In this document: in pieces, positions 6,471-14,066 of the stretch
Layout: each line of letters begins with the position of its first letter
Position numbering within the stretch: position 1 is the first letter of the stretch
Source of the DNA: Pelagadaptatus aseana
GTDB taxonomy: Bacteria; Pseudomonadota; Gammaproteobacteria; Pseudomonadales; Cellvibrionaceae
Direction: 5' to 3'
Assembly: GCA_040365065.1 (NCBI GenBank)
Contig: BAABNI010000003.1
Location: 248,001-312,000, forward strand
DNA: 64,000 nt
Made by a program: the position numbers and the translations under genes
Notes under the pieces: model-generated
Databases searched by the model: none
What the model saw: only the letters and a program-made list of their open reading frames with translations
Told to the model about the DNA's origin: nothing

Positions 6471-8867
6471 GTGGGTGATAACAATAAGCACAATACCTTA
6501 ACCCTGAGCCTGACCTCATTTACCCTCGCTGCCCTGGCTGCCACGCTCGTGGTGATCGGCCTCAGTGCCTTTATCCTCCATGGCATGTGGGTCAGTGATG
6601 TTACCCGGGAGCAAACCCGGCAACTGTCAAAAACCGAAGCTCAGCAAAGGGCCGCGGCCGTTGCCCTGTACCTGTCGGAGCAACAAAGCCATCTGAATCG
6701 TCTGGCCGAGCGGCCATCCATTGCCAAACTGGTGCAAGGCAGCTCCAGCAGTCTAATCGCCACCGTCAGTGCCAGCATGAAAGCGGCCTTCCCCAAGGCG
6801 GACTCGATGCGCCTGTTGTCTCTCGACCGGATCGAACGCATCAGCGGTGAACAGGGCGAATTCAGCTTTACCGAATTGGATATGATCAACCGCGCCGAAC
6901 AAAGGCGAGGGGCTGTCGCGCCTGAACTGTTAAAAAAAGACGACTGGAAACTGCTCTTTATTGCCTCCGTCATCGATCAGGCACAACCCAAACCCGTTGG
7001 CACGCTACTGATGTCGCAGCCGGCCAGTGGCCTGTTTGAGACATTGGCAAAGATCAGACCCGAACAGGGCCAGACGCTGTTGCTGCGCCGCACCCGCACC
7101 GAACCCTTCGTCGTCTATCGAACACCACAAAGCTATCAGGGCGATTACATCGAAGTATCAGTGGAAAACAGTGAGTGGCTGATTCGTTTCACCCCGTCAC
7201 CGGCATTGGTGGATGATGCCACAGCCAGTCCACTGTTATTGATTGTTATCCACCTGTTTGCAGCCTTGTTACTGTTGCCCAGCGTCTACTGGCTGATGGG
7301 CAAAGTGGATCCCGCCCGTAAAGCCCAACCACAAACATTGACAGCCGCCCCCGCCAAGGCCGCTCACAGTCTCCACGACACCCATGACCTGCTGGATGTG
7401 CAGGTCGCCGAAGAAGATTCTGATGTACTCGATCTGCAGGAAACTTCCGCCATTCAGGTCGACGAAATTGATTCCGAAGAAGAGGCCCGCAGCCAGGTAC
7501 CCGAAAGTATTTTCAGAGCCTATGACATTCGCGGCCTTGCCAACGATCAGATCACACCGGATTTGGCCATGCGCATTGGTCAGGCCATCGCCAGTGAAGC
7601 CCTGAGTGCCGGAGAGAGTTGTCTGTACGTGGGTCGCGATGGCCGCGTCTCTAGCCCGGAGTTGAGCGAGGCACTGATACAGGGCGTGCTCTCTACCGGC
7701 TGTGACGTCATGGATCTGGGCACCATCCCGACACCCCTGATGTACTTTGCCACCTGTGAATTTCCCGAGAGCAACAGCGGCATCATGGTTACTGCCAGTC
7801 ACAATCCTGCGGAATACAATGGCTTCAAAATGGTGATTGACGGCACCACCCTGGCCGACGATCAGGTTCTGCAAATCAAATCCCGGGTTGTTCGCGGCGA
7901 TTACTATCAAGGCAGCGGTGAGCGCGTCGAAGCTTCGGTCATTCCGGAGTACATCGACCGCATCTTTTCCGATGTGGCCCTGGCCGGCGACGTCAAGCTG
8001 GTGATTGATGCCGCCAATGGCGTCACCGCCGGTGTCGCCCCGCAACTGTTTGAGGAGCTCGGCTGCGAGGTAGTGCCACTGTTTTGTGAACTCGACGGCA
8101 CCTTCCCGAATCACAACCCCGATCCCACCCGGGAAGAAAATCTGCAGGCGCTGATTCAGGAAGTTCAAACCAGTGGCTCGGATCTGGGCGTGGCGTTTGA
8201 TGGCGATGGCGATCGTCTGGTGGTCGTTACCCCAAGCGGCAAAATCATCTGGCCCGACCGTCTGCTGATGCTGTTCGCCAAAGACATTGTGTCGCGCAAC
8301 CCCGGCGCGGATGTTCTCTACGATGTCAAGTGCACCCGCGAATTGACCAGCATTGTCAGCAGCTACGGGGGTCGACCAATCATGTGGAAAACCGGCCACT
8401 CCCATCTGAAGGCCAAGATGCAGGAAACCGGCGCTCTGGTGGGGGGTGAACTCTCCGGCCATATCTTTATCAAAGACCGCTGGTACGGTTTCGACGATGG
8501 CATGTATGCCACCGCCCGCCTGTTGGAAATCATGACCCTGCGCGATCAGGATATCGACTCCCTGTTCGACAGTTTCCCAACCCTGCCATCCACCCCGGAA
8601 ATTCTGGTACCCGTGGCCGAAGAAGAGAAGTTCAAGATCATCAAAAATCTGATTGATCGCGGTGACTTTCAAAACGGCAAACCCGTCACCCTCGATGGCC
8701 TGCGGGTAGAATTTGCCAAGGGTTGGGGGTTGGTGCGAGCCTCCAATACCTCGGCGGCCCTGACCCTGCGCTTTGAAGCCGAAGACGAACAGGTGATTGG
8801 CCAGATGCAGATGCTGTTCAAGCGCGAACTCACCAAAGTCGCCCCGGATATCCAGCTGCCGTTTTAA
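6471..8867 (+). CDS. algC: phosphomannomutase/phosphoglucomutase AlgC with membrane-anchored N-terminal extension
   Basis: The C-terminal part (about 343-798) is a full AlgC-type alpha-D-phosphohexomutase, interconverting mannose or glucose 6- and 1-phosphates for polysaccharide, LPS and nucleotide-sugar synthesis. It shows FRAYDIRG, the phosphoserine loop TASHNP (Ser near 443), the metal loop DGDGDR (about 577), the sugar loop GELSGH and the phosphate loop RASNTS. The first 340 residues add two membrane segments (about 15-38 and 256-278) flanking a roughly 215-residue presumably periplasmic domain, then an acidic linker. The start is GTG behind GTAAGGAACT. The enzyme would be tethered to the inner membrane facing the cytoplasm. 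Confidence 0.93.
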   Translation: MGDNNKHNTLTLSLTSFTLAALAATLVVIGLSAFILHGMWVSDVTREQTRQLSKTEAQQRAAAVALYLSEQQSHLNRLAERPSIAKLVQGSSSSLIATVSASMKAAFPKADSMRLLSLDRIERISGEQGEFSFTELDMINRAEQRRGAVAPELLKKDDWKLLFIASVIDQAQPKPVGTLLMSQPASGLFETLAKIRPEQGQTLLLRRTRTEPFVVYRTPQSYQGDYIEVSVENSEWLIRFTPSPALVDDATASPLLLIVIHLFAALLLLPSVYWLMGKVDPARKAQPQTLTAAPAKAAHSLHDTHDLLDVQVAEEDSDVLDLQETSAIQVDEIDSEEEARSQVPESIFRAYDIRGLANDQITPDLAMRIGQAIASEALSAGESCLYVGRDGRVSSPELSEALIQGVLSTGCDVMDLGTIPTPLMYFATCEFPESNSGIMVTASHNPAEYNGFKMVIDGTTLADDQVLQIKSRVVRGDYYQGSGERVEASVIPEYIDRIFSDVALAGDVKLVIDAANGVTAGVAPQLFEELGCEVVPLFCELDGTFPNHNPDPTREENLQALIQEVQTSGSDLGVAFDGDGDRLVVVTPSGKIIWPDRLLMLFAKDIVSRNPGADVLYDVKCTRELTSIVSSYGGRPIMWKTGHSHLKAKMQETGALVGGELSGHIFIKDRWYGFDDGMYATARLLEIMTLRDQDIDSLFDSFPTLPSTPEILVPVAEEEKFKIIKNLIDRGDFQNGKPVTLDGLRVEFAKGWGLVRASNTSAALTLRFEAEDEQVIGQMQMLFKRELTKVAPDIQLPF

Positions 8868-8931
8868 ACCCATTAGAGCCGGCGCCGCGAGGCGCCAACC
8901 CGATACACAGTCACAGATTTAAGGTTTACTC

Positions 8932-9828
8932 ATGTCACTTAATCGCGATAGCGCCATCAACGTCGCCAACGTTCTCACCGAAGCCCTGCCCTACATTCAG
9001 CGCTTTACCGGTAAAACCATCGTCGTCAAATTTGGCGGTAACGCCATGATCGACGAGGACCTGCAAAACAGCTTCGCCCGCGATATCGTGTTGATGAAAC
9101 TGGTTGGCATGAACCCGGTGGTGGTCCACGGTGGCGGGCCGCAGATTGGTCAACTGCTGGATAAACTCAGCATCAAGTCCGATTTTGTCAATGGCATGCG
9201 CGTCACCGACAGCGCCACCATGGACGTCGTGGAAATGGTGCTGGGGGCCACGGTCAACAAGCAGATCGTCAGCCTGATCAACCGCAACGGTGGCGCCGCC
9301 ATCGGTGTTACCGGCAAAGACGGCAAGCTGATTCACGCCAAAAAGATGCAGGTCACCCATCAGACCCCGGATATGCAAGCACCAGAAATCATCGATATTG
9401 GTCATGTGGGAGAAGTCTCTGCCATCAACACCGATGTGATCGACATGCTCACCAACAGCAATTTCATCCCCGTGATCGCACCCATCGGGGTCGACAAAGA
9501 CGGTGTGTCCTACAACATCAACGCCGATCTGGTGGCGGGTAAAATCGCCGAGGTACTGCAGGCTGAGAAACTGATGCTGCTGACCAATGTTGCCGGGCTG
9601 CAGGATAAAGAAGGCAGTGTGTTGACCGGCCTGAGCACCAAGCAGGTAGACGACCTGATTGCAGACGGCACCATCTATGGTGGCATGCTGCCAAAAATCG
9701 GTTGTGCACTGGATGCGGTGAAGAACGGTGTTACCAGCGCTCACATCATCGATGGCCGCGTCAACCACGCGGTATTGCTGGAGATCTTTACCGATGACGG
9801 CGTTGGCACCCTGATTACCAATCGCTAA
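8932..9828 (+). CDS. argB: acetylglutamate kinase ArgB
   Basis: ArgB phosphorylates N-acetylglutamate, the second step of arginine synthesis. The 298 residues carry the amino-acid-kinase fold motifs: IVVKFGGNAM at the ATP site, VVHGGGPQIG at the substrate site, and NINADLVAGKIAEVL. A short N-terminal helix (AINVANVLTEALPYIQRF) is the feature associated with arginine-inhibited, hexameric ArgB enzymes, so feedback control is likely. The algC-argB-slmA order matches Pseudomonas. A small GGCGCC-GCGA-GGCGCC hairpin lies in the gap after algC (8881-8896). Confidence 0.97.
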   Translation: MSLNRDSAINVANVLTEALPYIQRFTGKTIVVKFGGNAMIDEDLQNSFARDIVLMKLVGMNPVVVHGGGPQIGQLLDKLSIKSDFVNGMRVTDSATMDVVEMVLGATVNKQIVSLINRNGGAAIGVTGKDGKLIHAKKMQVTHQTPDMQAPEIIDIGHVGEVSAINTDVIDMLTNSNFIPVIAPIGVDKDGVSYNINADLVAGKIAEVLQAEKLMLLTNVAGLQDKEGSVLTGLSTKQVDDLIADGTIYGGMLPKIGCALDAVKNGVTSAHIIDGRVNHAVLLEIFTDDGVGTLITNR

Positions 9829-9956
9829 CAGCCCTGATACGTATTTACGGTTAGACAAAAGCAAATAACCGTAATACACCCCAAGTCATATTGATGCACC
9901 GGGGCGATGTCGCTAGGATTGCCACTTCGCCCCCAATTTGAGACGAGCGCTTAACC

Positions 9957-10571
9957 ATGACCAAGACGAGCAACAAGGTATCCCGACGCCAGCAAATTCT
10001 TGAATCTCTGGCACACATGCTGGAGGAATCCCCGGGTGCCCGCATAACCACTGCCGCGCTGGCGAAACAGGTGGGCGTCTCAGAAGCGGCCTTGTATCGC
10101 CACTTTCCAAGCAAGTCGAAAATGTTCGAAGGGCTGATTGAATTTATTGAGGAAACTCTGTTTACCCGCATCAATATGATTGTCAGTGATGAGCCCTCAG
10201 CACTGTCACGCTGCAATAAAATTCTGTTCCTGTTACTGACCTTCACCGAACGCAACCCGGGCATTACCCGCATTCTGACCGGCGATGCGCTGACCGGCGA
10301 AACCGAGCGGTTACGTCAGCGTGTCGCTCAGGTATTCGACCGCCTCGAAACTCAAATCAAACAGATTTTGCGCGAAGCTGAAATCCGTGAGGGACTGCGC
10401 CCCAACCTGCCAATCACCGCCGCTGCCAGCCTGTTGATGGCCACCGCTGAAGGCCGTATAGCCCAGTTCGTGCGCAGCGAATTCAAACGTCCACCTACCG
10501 AGCACTGGGATGAGCAATGGCCCATACTGGTCCACGGTTTCTTTCGTGAAGCCTTGCAACCGGCCAACTAG
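9957..10571 (+). CDS. slmA: nucleoid occlusion factor SlmA (TetR family)
   Basis: SlmA binds specific chromosomal sites and blocks FtsZ ring assembly over the nucleoid. The 204 residues begin with a TetR-type helix-turn-helix, with RRQQILESLAHMLEES then ITTAALAKQVGVSEAALYRHF. Strong SlmA-specific sequence follows: FPSKSKMFEGLIEFIEETLF and ERNPGITRILTGDALTGE. Its position downstream of argB fits the Pseudomonas order. The response-regulator gene follows after 8 bases, probably on the same transcript. Confidence 0.93.
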   Translation: MTKTSNKVSRRQQILESLAHMLEESPGARITTAALAKQVGVSEAALYRHFPSKSKMFEGLIEFIEETLFTRINMIVSDEPSALSRCNKILFLLLTFTERNPGITRILTGDALTGETERLRQRVAQVFDRLETQIKQILREAEIREGLRPNLPITAAASLLMATAEGRIAQFVRSEFKRPPTEHWDEQWPILVHGFFREALQPAN

Positions 10572-10579
10572 GACACCCC

Positions 10580-10945
10580 ATGTCCCAACACATTCTGGTT
10601 GTTGAAGACAATCCGGACAACAGCAAACTGGTGACCTGGATTCTGGAAGACGAGGATTATCTGGTGACCTGTTGCGAAACCGCCGAAGCCGGCCTCGAAG
10701 CCTTGCAGCGACAGGCCTTCGATGCGGTCCTGATGGACATCTCCCTGCCTGGTATGGATGGCAAGGAGGCCACACAGCACATCCGCCAACAGCCCCAGTG
10801 GCAAGCCCTGCCGATCATTGCGTTAACCGCCCACGCAGTCAAAGGGGAGCACGAAGCCATTTTGGCCAGTGGCGTCACCGATCTGATTACCAAACCTCTG
10901 GACGAAGAACTGCTGATCAGCCGCCTGGCTGAGCTGCTCAACTGA
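10580..10945 (+). CDS. single-domain response regulator (CheY/DivK-like receiver)
   Basis: The 121 residues form only a receiver domain, with no output domain. The acidic pocket is VVEDN, the phosphoacceptor Asp is in AVLMDISLPGMDG, the switch Thr is in ALTAHA and the conserved Lys is in ITKPLD. Such proteins act by protein-protein contact after phosphorylation by a histidine kinase. The MDISLPGMDGKEATQ region resembles receivers of hybrid kinases and DivK. It lies 8 bases after slmA, with no kinase adjacent, so its partner is unknown. Confidence 0.9.
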   Translation: MSQHILVVEDNPDNSKLVTWILEDEDYLVTCCETAEAGLEALQRQAFDAVLMDISLPGMDGKEATQHIRQQPQWQALPIIALTAHAVKGEHEAILASGVTDLITKPLDEELLISRLAELLN

Positions 10946-10967
10946 ACCGGCAGCCATCCGGCTCGGA

Positions 10968-11753
10968 TCAGATAGCGGGCTTGCGCAACAGACTCAAGAT
11001 AAAAAAACTGCTGGCCGATAACACCGCTGAAGGCCCGGCCGGCGTATCGAACCAGTAGGACAAGGACAAGCCCCCCACAATCGCCAACATCCCCAGAATA
11101 CTGGCCAGCACAGCCATCTGCTCAGGGGTTCTGACCAGGCGGCGGCTGGTAGCCGCCGGGATAATCAGTAACGCCGTAATCAGCAGCACCCCCACCACTT
11201 TCATGGCAATGGCAATCACCAGCGCCAGCATCAACATCAGTGCCGTGCGCACCCAGACCACTGGCACACCTTCAACCTGCGCCAGCTCTTCATGAATGGT
11301 GATTGACAGCAGCGGCCGCCACAACCAGACCAGCAGTGGCAGCACCACCGCCATGGTCCCAGCAATAACCCAGAGATCGGCGTGACTGGCCGCCAACAGA
11401 TCACCGAACAGATAGGCATTGAGATCGATGTTACCGCGATTGAATAGGCTGACCACCACCAACCCCAGCGCCAGCATGGAGTGAGACAGGATACCCAGTA
11501 AGGTATCCGTGGCCAGACTCAGCTTTTGCTGCAGAGCAATCAGCAACAGTGCAATCATCAGGCAGCAGACCATCACCGCCAGATTGACGTTAACCGAGAG
11601 AATCAAACCCAGCGCAATGCCCGTCAGAGCAGAGTGTGCCAGTGTATCGCCAAAATAAGCCATGCGGCGCCACACAGCAAAAGAGCCCAGCGGCCCAGCC
11701 AATAATGCCACCCCACAACCGGCCAGTAACGCCGTCACCAGAAACTCAGGCAT
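10968..11753 (-). CDS. znuB: zinc ABC transporter permease ZnuB
   Basis: ZnuB is the inner-membrane permease of the high-affinity zinc importer. The 261-residue ABC-3 family protein has about eight hydrophobic segments, with the typical RRMAYFGDTLAHSALTGIAL motif near the N-terminus. I start it at MPEFLVTALLAGCG because family similarity begins there. Its ATG overlaps the last codons of znuC (ATGCCTGA), indicating translational coupling. Upstream in-frame sequence encodes only the znuC His-rich tail in another frame. Confidence 0.95.
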   Translation of the reverse strand: MPEFLVTALLAGCGVALLAGPLGSFAVWRRMAYFGDTLAHSALTGIALGLILSVNVNLAVMVCCLMIALLLIALQQKLSLATDTLLGILSHSMLALGLVVVSLFNRGNIDLNAYLFGDLLAASHADLWVIAGTMAVVLPLLVWLWRPLLSITIHEELAQVEGVPVVWVRTALMLMLALVIAIAMKVVGVLLITALLIIPAATSRRLVRTPEQMAVLASILGMLAIVGGLSLSYWFDTPAGPSAVLSASSFFILSLLRKPAI

Positions 11754-12543
11754 GGTCATGCCCCTCATGACCACCCCGGTGATCGCAATTGCCTTGCCCT
11801 TGCGGGCCATGATCGTGGGTGTGATCGTGGTGGTGGGTGTAGGCCACAACACCGGAATCCTGAGGCTGACCAAACAAGTCGAGATACGCCGGATTGCTGG
11901 TCACCGACTCGGGGTGACCGTGGCAGCAAACGTGACGATCGAGGCAGATGACCGTGTCGGTTTTGGCCATCACCAGGTGCAAGTCATGGGAAATCATAAA
12001 AATGCCGCAGCCGCGCTCATCGCGAATGCGACTGATCAGGTTGTACAGCTCGGTCTGCCCCACCACATCCACACCCTGAACCGGCTCATCCAGCACCAGT
12101 AATTCCGGCTCCTGCAGCAGTGCCCGTGCCAGCAACACCCGCTGGGTTTCACCACCGGAGAGGCGGTACATAGGCTGCTGCAGTAAATGTTCAATCCGGG
12201 TAAGCGCGGCACAACGGGCAACCGCGTCGCGATCGTGGGGGGTTAAGGTCAGAAAGCGATTCACTGTCAGAGGCAGACTTGGATCAATGTGCAGCCGTTG
12301 TGGCATATAGCCGATCTTCAGACCCGGCTGCCGCACAATTGAGCCCGATGTGGGTGACTGGATGCCCAGCAACAGCTTTACCAGAGTGGTCTTGCCCGCC
12401 CCATTGGGGCCAATCAGGGTGACAATTTCTCCTTGATGGATTTTTAATGAAACCCCATCGAGAATCTGTCTGTCGCTTTGGTACAGGCTCAGATCCGTGG
12501 TCTCAACCAGCACTTTGGTCTTTCCCGGGTCAGCCTGCCTCAT
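11746..12543 (-). CDS. znuC: zinc ABC transporter ATP-binding protein ZnuC
   Basis: ZnuC is the ATPase of the ZnuABC importer. It shows Walker A GPNGAGKTT, signature LSGGETQRVLLARALL, Walker B LLVLDEPVQGVD and the switch His in MISHDLHLV. The tail after about residue 235 is very rich in His and Asp (HTHHHDHTHDHG, then GGHEGHDHA), a probable cytoplasmic zinc-binding extension. I start it at MRQADPGKTK; an alternative start lies 12 codons upstream inside zur. It overlaps zur by 14 bases and znuB by 8, so the three are one operon. Confidence 0.95.
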   Translation of the reverse strand: MRQADPGKTKVLVETTDLSLYQSDRQILDGVSLKIHQGEIVTLIGPNGAGKTTLVKLLLGIQSPTSGSIVRQPGLKIGYMPQRLHIDPSLPLTVNRFLTLTPHDRDAVARCAALTRIEHLLQQPMYRLSGGETQRVLLARALLQEPELLVLDEPVQGVDVVGQTELYNLISRIRDERGCGIFMISHDLHLVMAKTDTVICLDRHVCCHGHPESVTSNPAYLDLFGQPQDSGVVAYTHHHDHTHDHGPQGQGNCDHRGGHEGHDHA

Positions 12544-13027
12544 GGTCAGTTTCCTCGCGACAGTTGGCACACAAGCCAATCAGTTCGATGGCCTGCCCGG
12601 TAATTTCAAAATCGTATGCCCGGGCGCTGCTGTGCAATGCACGATCAAGGCTATCGGTTTCAAATTCGATGGCGACATCACAGGCCCGGCAGATCAGAAA
12701 ATTGTGGGCATGGGCACTGCCTGGATGACTGCAGCCCATGTAGGCATTGAGCACATTGATGCGGTGCACCAGCCCATGCTCCAGTAGAAAATCCAAGGCC
12801 CGGTAGACGGTGGGAGGCGCAATACGCCGGGTATCCTGTTCGGCCAGAATGTCCATGACCGCATAGGCACCGAGGGGTTTGTGACTTTGCCAGACGATTT
12901 TAAGTACCTGCTCACGCAGGGCAGTCAGGCGCGCGCCCTTTTCCTGACACAACTGTCTGGCGGTTTGCAGTGCCGTTTCGATGCATTGATTGTGATCGTG
13001 CTGCTGATTGGCCAAAGGCAGGCTCAT
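12530..13027 (-). CDS. zur: zinc uptake regulator Zur (Fur family)
   Basis: Zur represses zinc-uptake genes when zinc is replete. The 165-residue Fur-family protein has an N-terminal winged helix (GARLTALREQVLKIVWQSHKPLGAY, shown here in part; then IAPPTVYRALDFLLEHGLVHRI). The zinc-binding half has CSHPGSAHAHNFLICRAC and a C-terminal CANC pair, which would form the structural Cys4 site. It is the first gene of zur-znuC-znuB, diverging from znuA. The shared upstream region carries a Zur-box-like palindrome, so autoregulation is expected. Confidence 0.95.
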   Translation of the reverse strand: MSLPLANQQHDHNQCIETALQTARQLCQEKGARLTALREQVLKIVWQSHKPLGAYAVMDILAEQDTRRIAPPTVYRALDFLLEHGLVHRINVLNAYMGCSHPGSAHAHNFLICRACDVAIEFETDSLDRALHSSARAYDFEITGQAIELIGLCANCREETDHEAG

Positions 13028-13062
13028 AGTACTTGTCCGGTAAAACTTTTTATGGGGCGTTA

Positions 13063-13077
13063 TGTTATTATATTACA
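13063..13077. promoter_or_regulatory. candidate Zur box
   Basis: TGTTATTATATTACA is an imperfect palindrome (10 of 15 positions symmetric) in the 105-bp gap between divergent zur and znuA. It resembles the gammaproteobacterial Zur operator, an AT-rich dyad of the form TGTTATA-N-TATAACA. Repression of both transcripts from one site is inferred from the arrangement. Confidence 0.65.
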
Positions 13078-13132
13078 CGACTTAAAGATGCCTCTGTGCT
13101 AACTCCCACTCCTGATTCTGCTCGCTTTAATC

Positions 13133-14056
13133 ATGCCCTTTCGCAAAATGCCCATACCATCACGCCTCCGCAGGGGGGCCAAGTCCCTTATCGTCACCCT
13201 TATGATCTGGCTGAGCTCGCCAGTGTGGGCCAGTGACATTCAGGTCATTACCAGCAACCGACCGCTGGCACTGCTGACCCAGTCGATACTCGGAGATCAG
13301 GGGCATGCGCAAAGCCTGTTGAAGCCCGGCCAATCGCCACATGATTTCGCCCTGAGTTTTACCGACCGGCAACAGCTGGAGGAGAGTCAGTTTGTGGTGT
13401 GGATCGGCGCCGACATTGAGCCCTACCTGCAGCGCATCCTGCATAGTTTGAAGGCCGGTCAACTGCGTCTCGACCAGTTATTTGAACTGGATGAGCACGA
13501 TGGCAATCACCACGACCACGGTCATGATCATCATCACGGTCACAGCGACACCGAAGGCGATTTTCACCTGTGGTTAAGTCCCCGACACGCCATGACCATC
13601 AGTAAAGCCATTGCCTCTGAACTGGCACAACAGTTCCCACAACAGGCTCGACAATTTGCTCAGAACCAGCAACGGCTGGCGCAGGAAATCACCCTGGCAG
13701 ACCGGCAAACCCGCGAGTTACTCAGCAGTGCCGGCCGTGCGCCTTATGGCATCGTCCACAATGCCTACAGCCATTTTATTGAGCACTATCAGCTGCCCTC
13801 ACCACAATTGATCAGCCAATCGACCGAGCAACCGCCCGGGGTTCGTCGGCTGCTCGAGCTGCGCCAGCAGTTACCCGCCCAAAGCTGCCTGCTGGTTGAA
13901 CCGGAGCACGCCAATGGCTGGCCGCAACAGCTGGCTCAAAGAGAAAATTATCGTCTGGTGCAGGTGGACACACTCGCCACCCGTAAAGATTACAGCCACT
14001 ACAAAGACTGGCTGACGGCTCTGGGTCAGGACTTTCGCAACTGCCTGACCCCATAA
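13133..14056 (+). CDS. znuA: zinc ABC transporter substrate-binding protein ZnuA
   Basis: ZnuA is the periplasmic zinc-binding protein feeding ZnuBC. The basic N-terminus and hydrophobic segment ending SSPVWASD form a signal peptide with cleavage near residue 34. Likely zinc ligands are the His in GQSPHDFALSF, the His in DFHLWLSP and the His in HNAYSHF. A flexible His/Asp loop (HHDHGHDHHHGHSD, about residues 126-139) is typical of ZnuA and thought to capture zinc. It diverges from zur-znuC-znuB across the candidate Zur box. Confidence 0.95.
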   Translation: MPFRKMPIPSRLRRGAKSLIVTLMIWLSSPVWASDIQVITSNRPLALLTQSILGDQGHAQSLLKPGQSPHDFALSFTDRQQLEESQFVVWIGADIEPYLQRILHSLKAGQLRLDQLFELDEHDGNHHDHGHDHHHGHSDTEGDFHLWLSPRHAMTISKAIASELAQQFPQQARQFAQNQQRLAQEITLADRQTRELLSSAGRAPYGIVHNAYSHFIEHYQLPSPQLISQSTEQPPGVRRLLELRQQLPAQSCLLVEPEHANGWPQQLAQRENYRLVQVDTLATRKDYSHYKDWLTALGQDFRNCLTP

Positions 14057-14066
14057 GTCTGCGCTG

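Noticed and set aside
6468..6477. CCCACGTGGG at the algC start as a parS site
   Set aside because: It shares only CACGTG; the flanking TGTTNC/GAAACA bases are absent.
6421..6480. Direct pairing of the small RNAs with the algC leader, as for ErsA
   Set aside because: I find only about five contiguous pairs (AAGGA with UCCUU), too few to claim.
7269..8873. 534-codon open frame antisense to algC
   Set aside because: No ribosome site or domain; it is a frame shadow caused by codon bias in algC. The same applies to long antisense frames over argB (8935-9879), coxA (31098-31982) and coxB (32417-33622).
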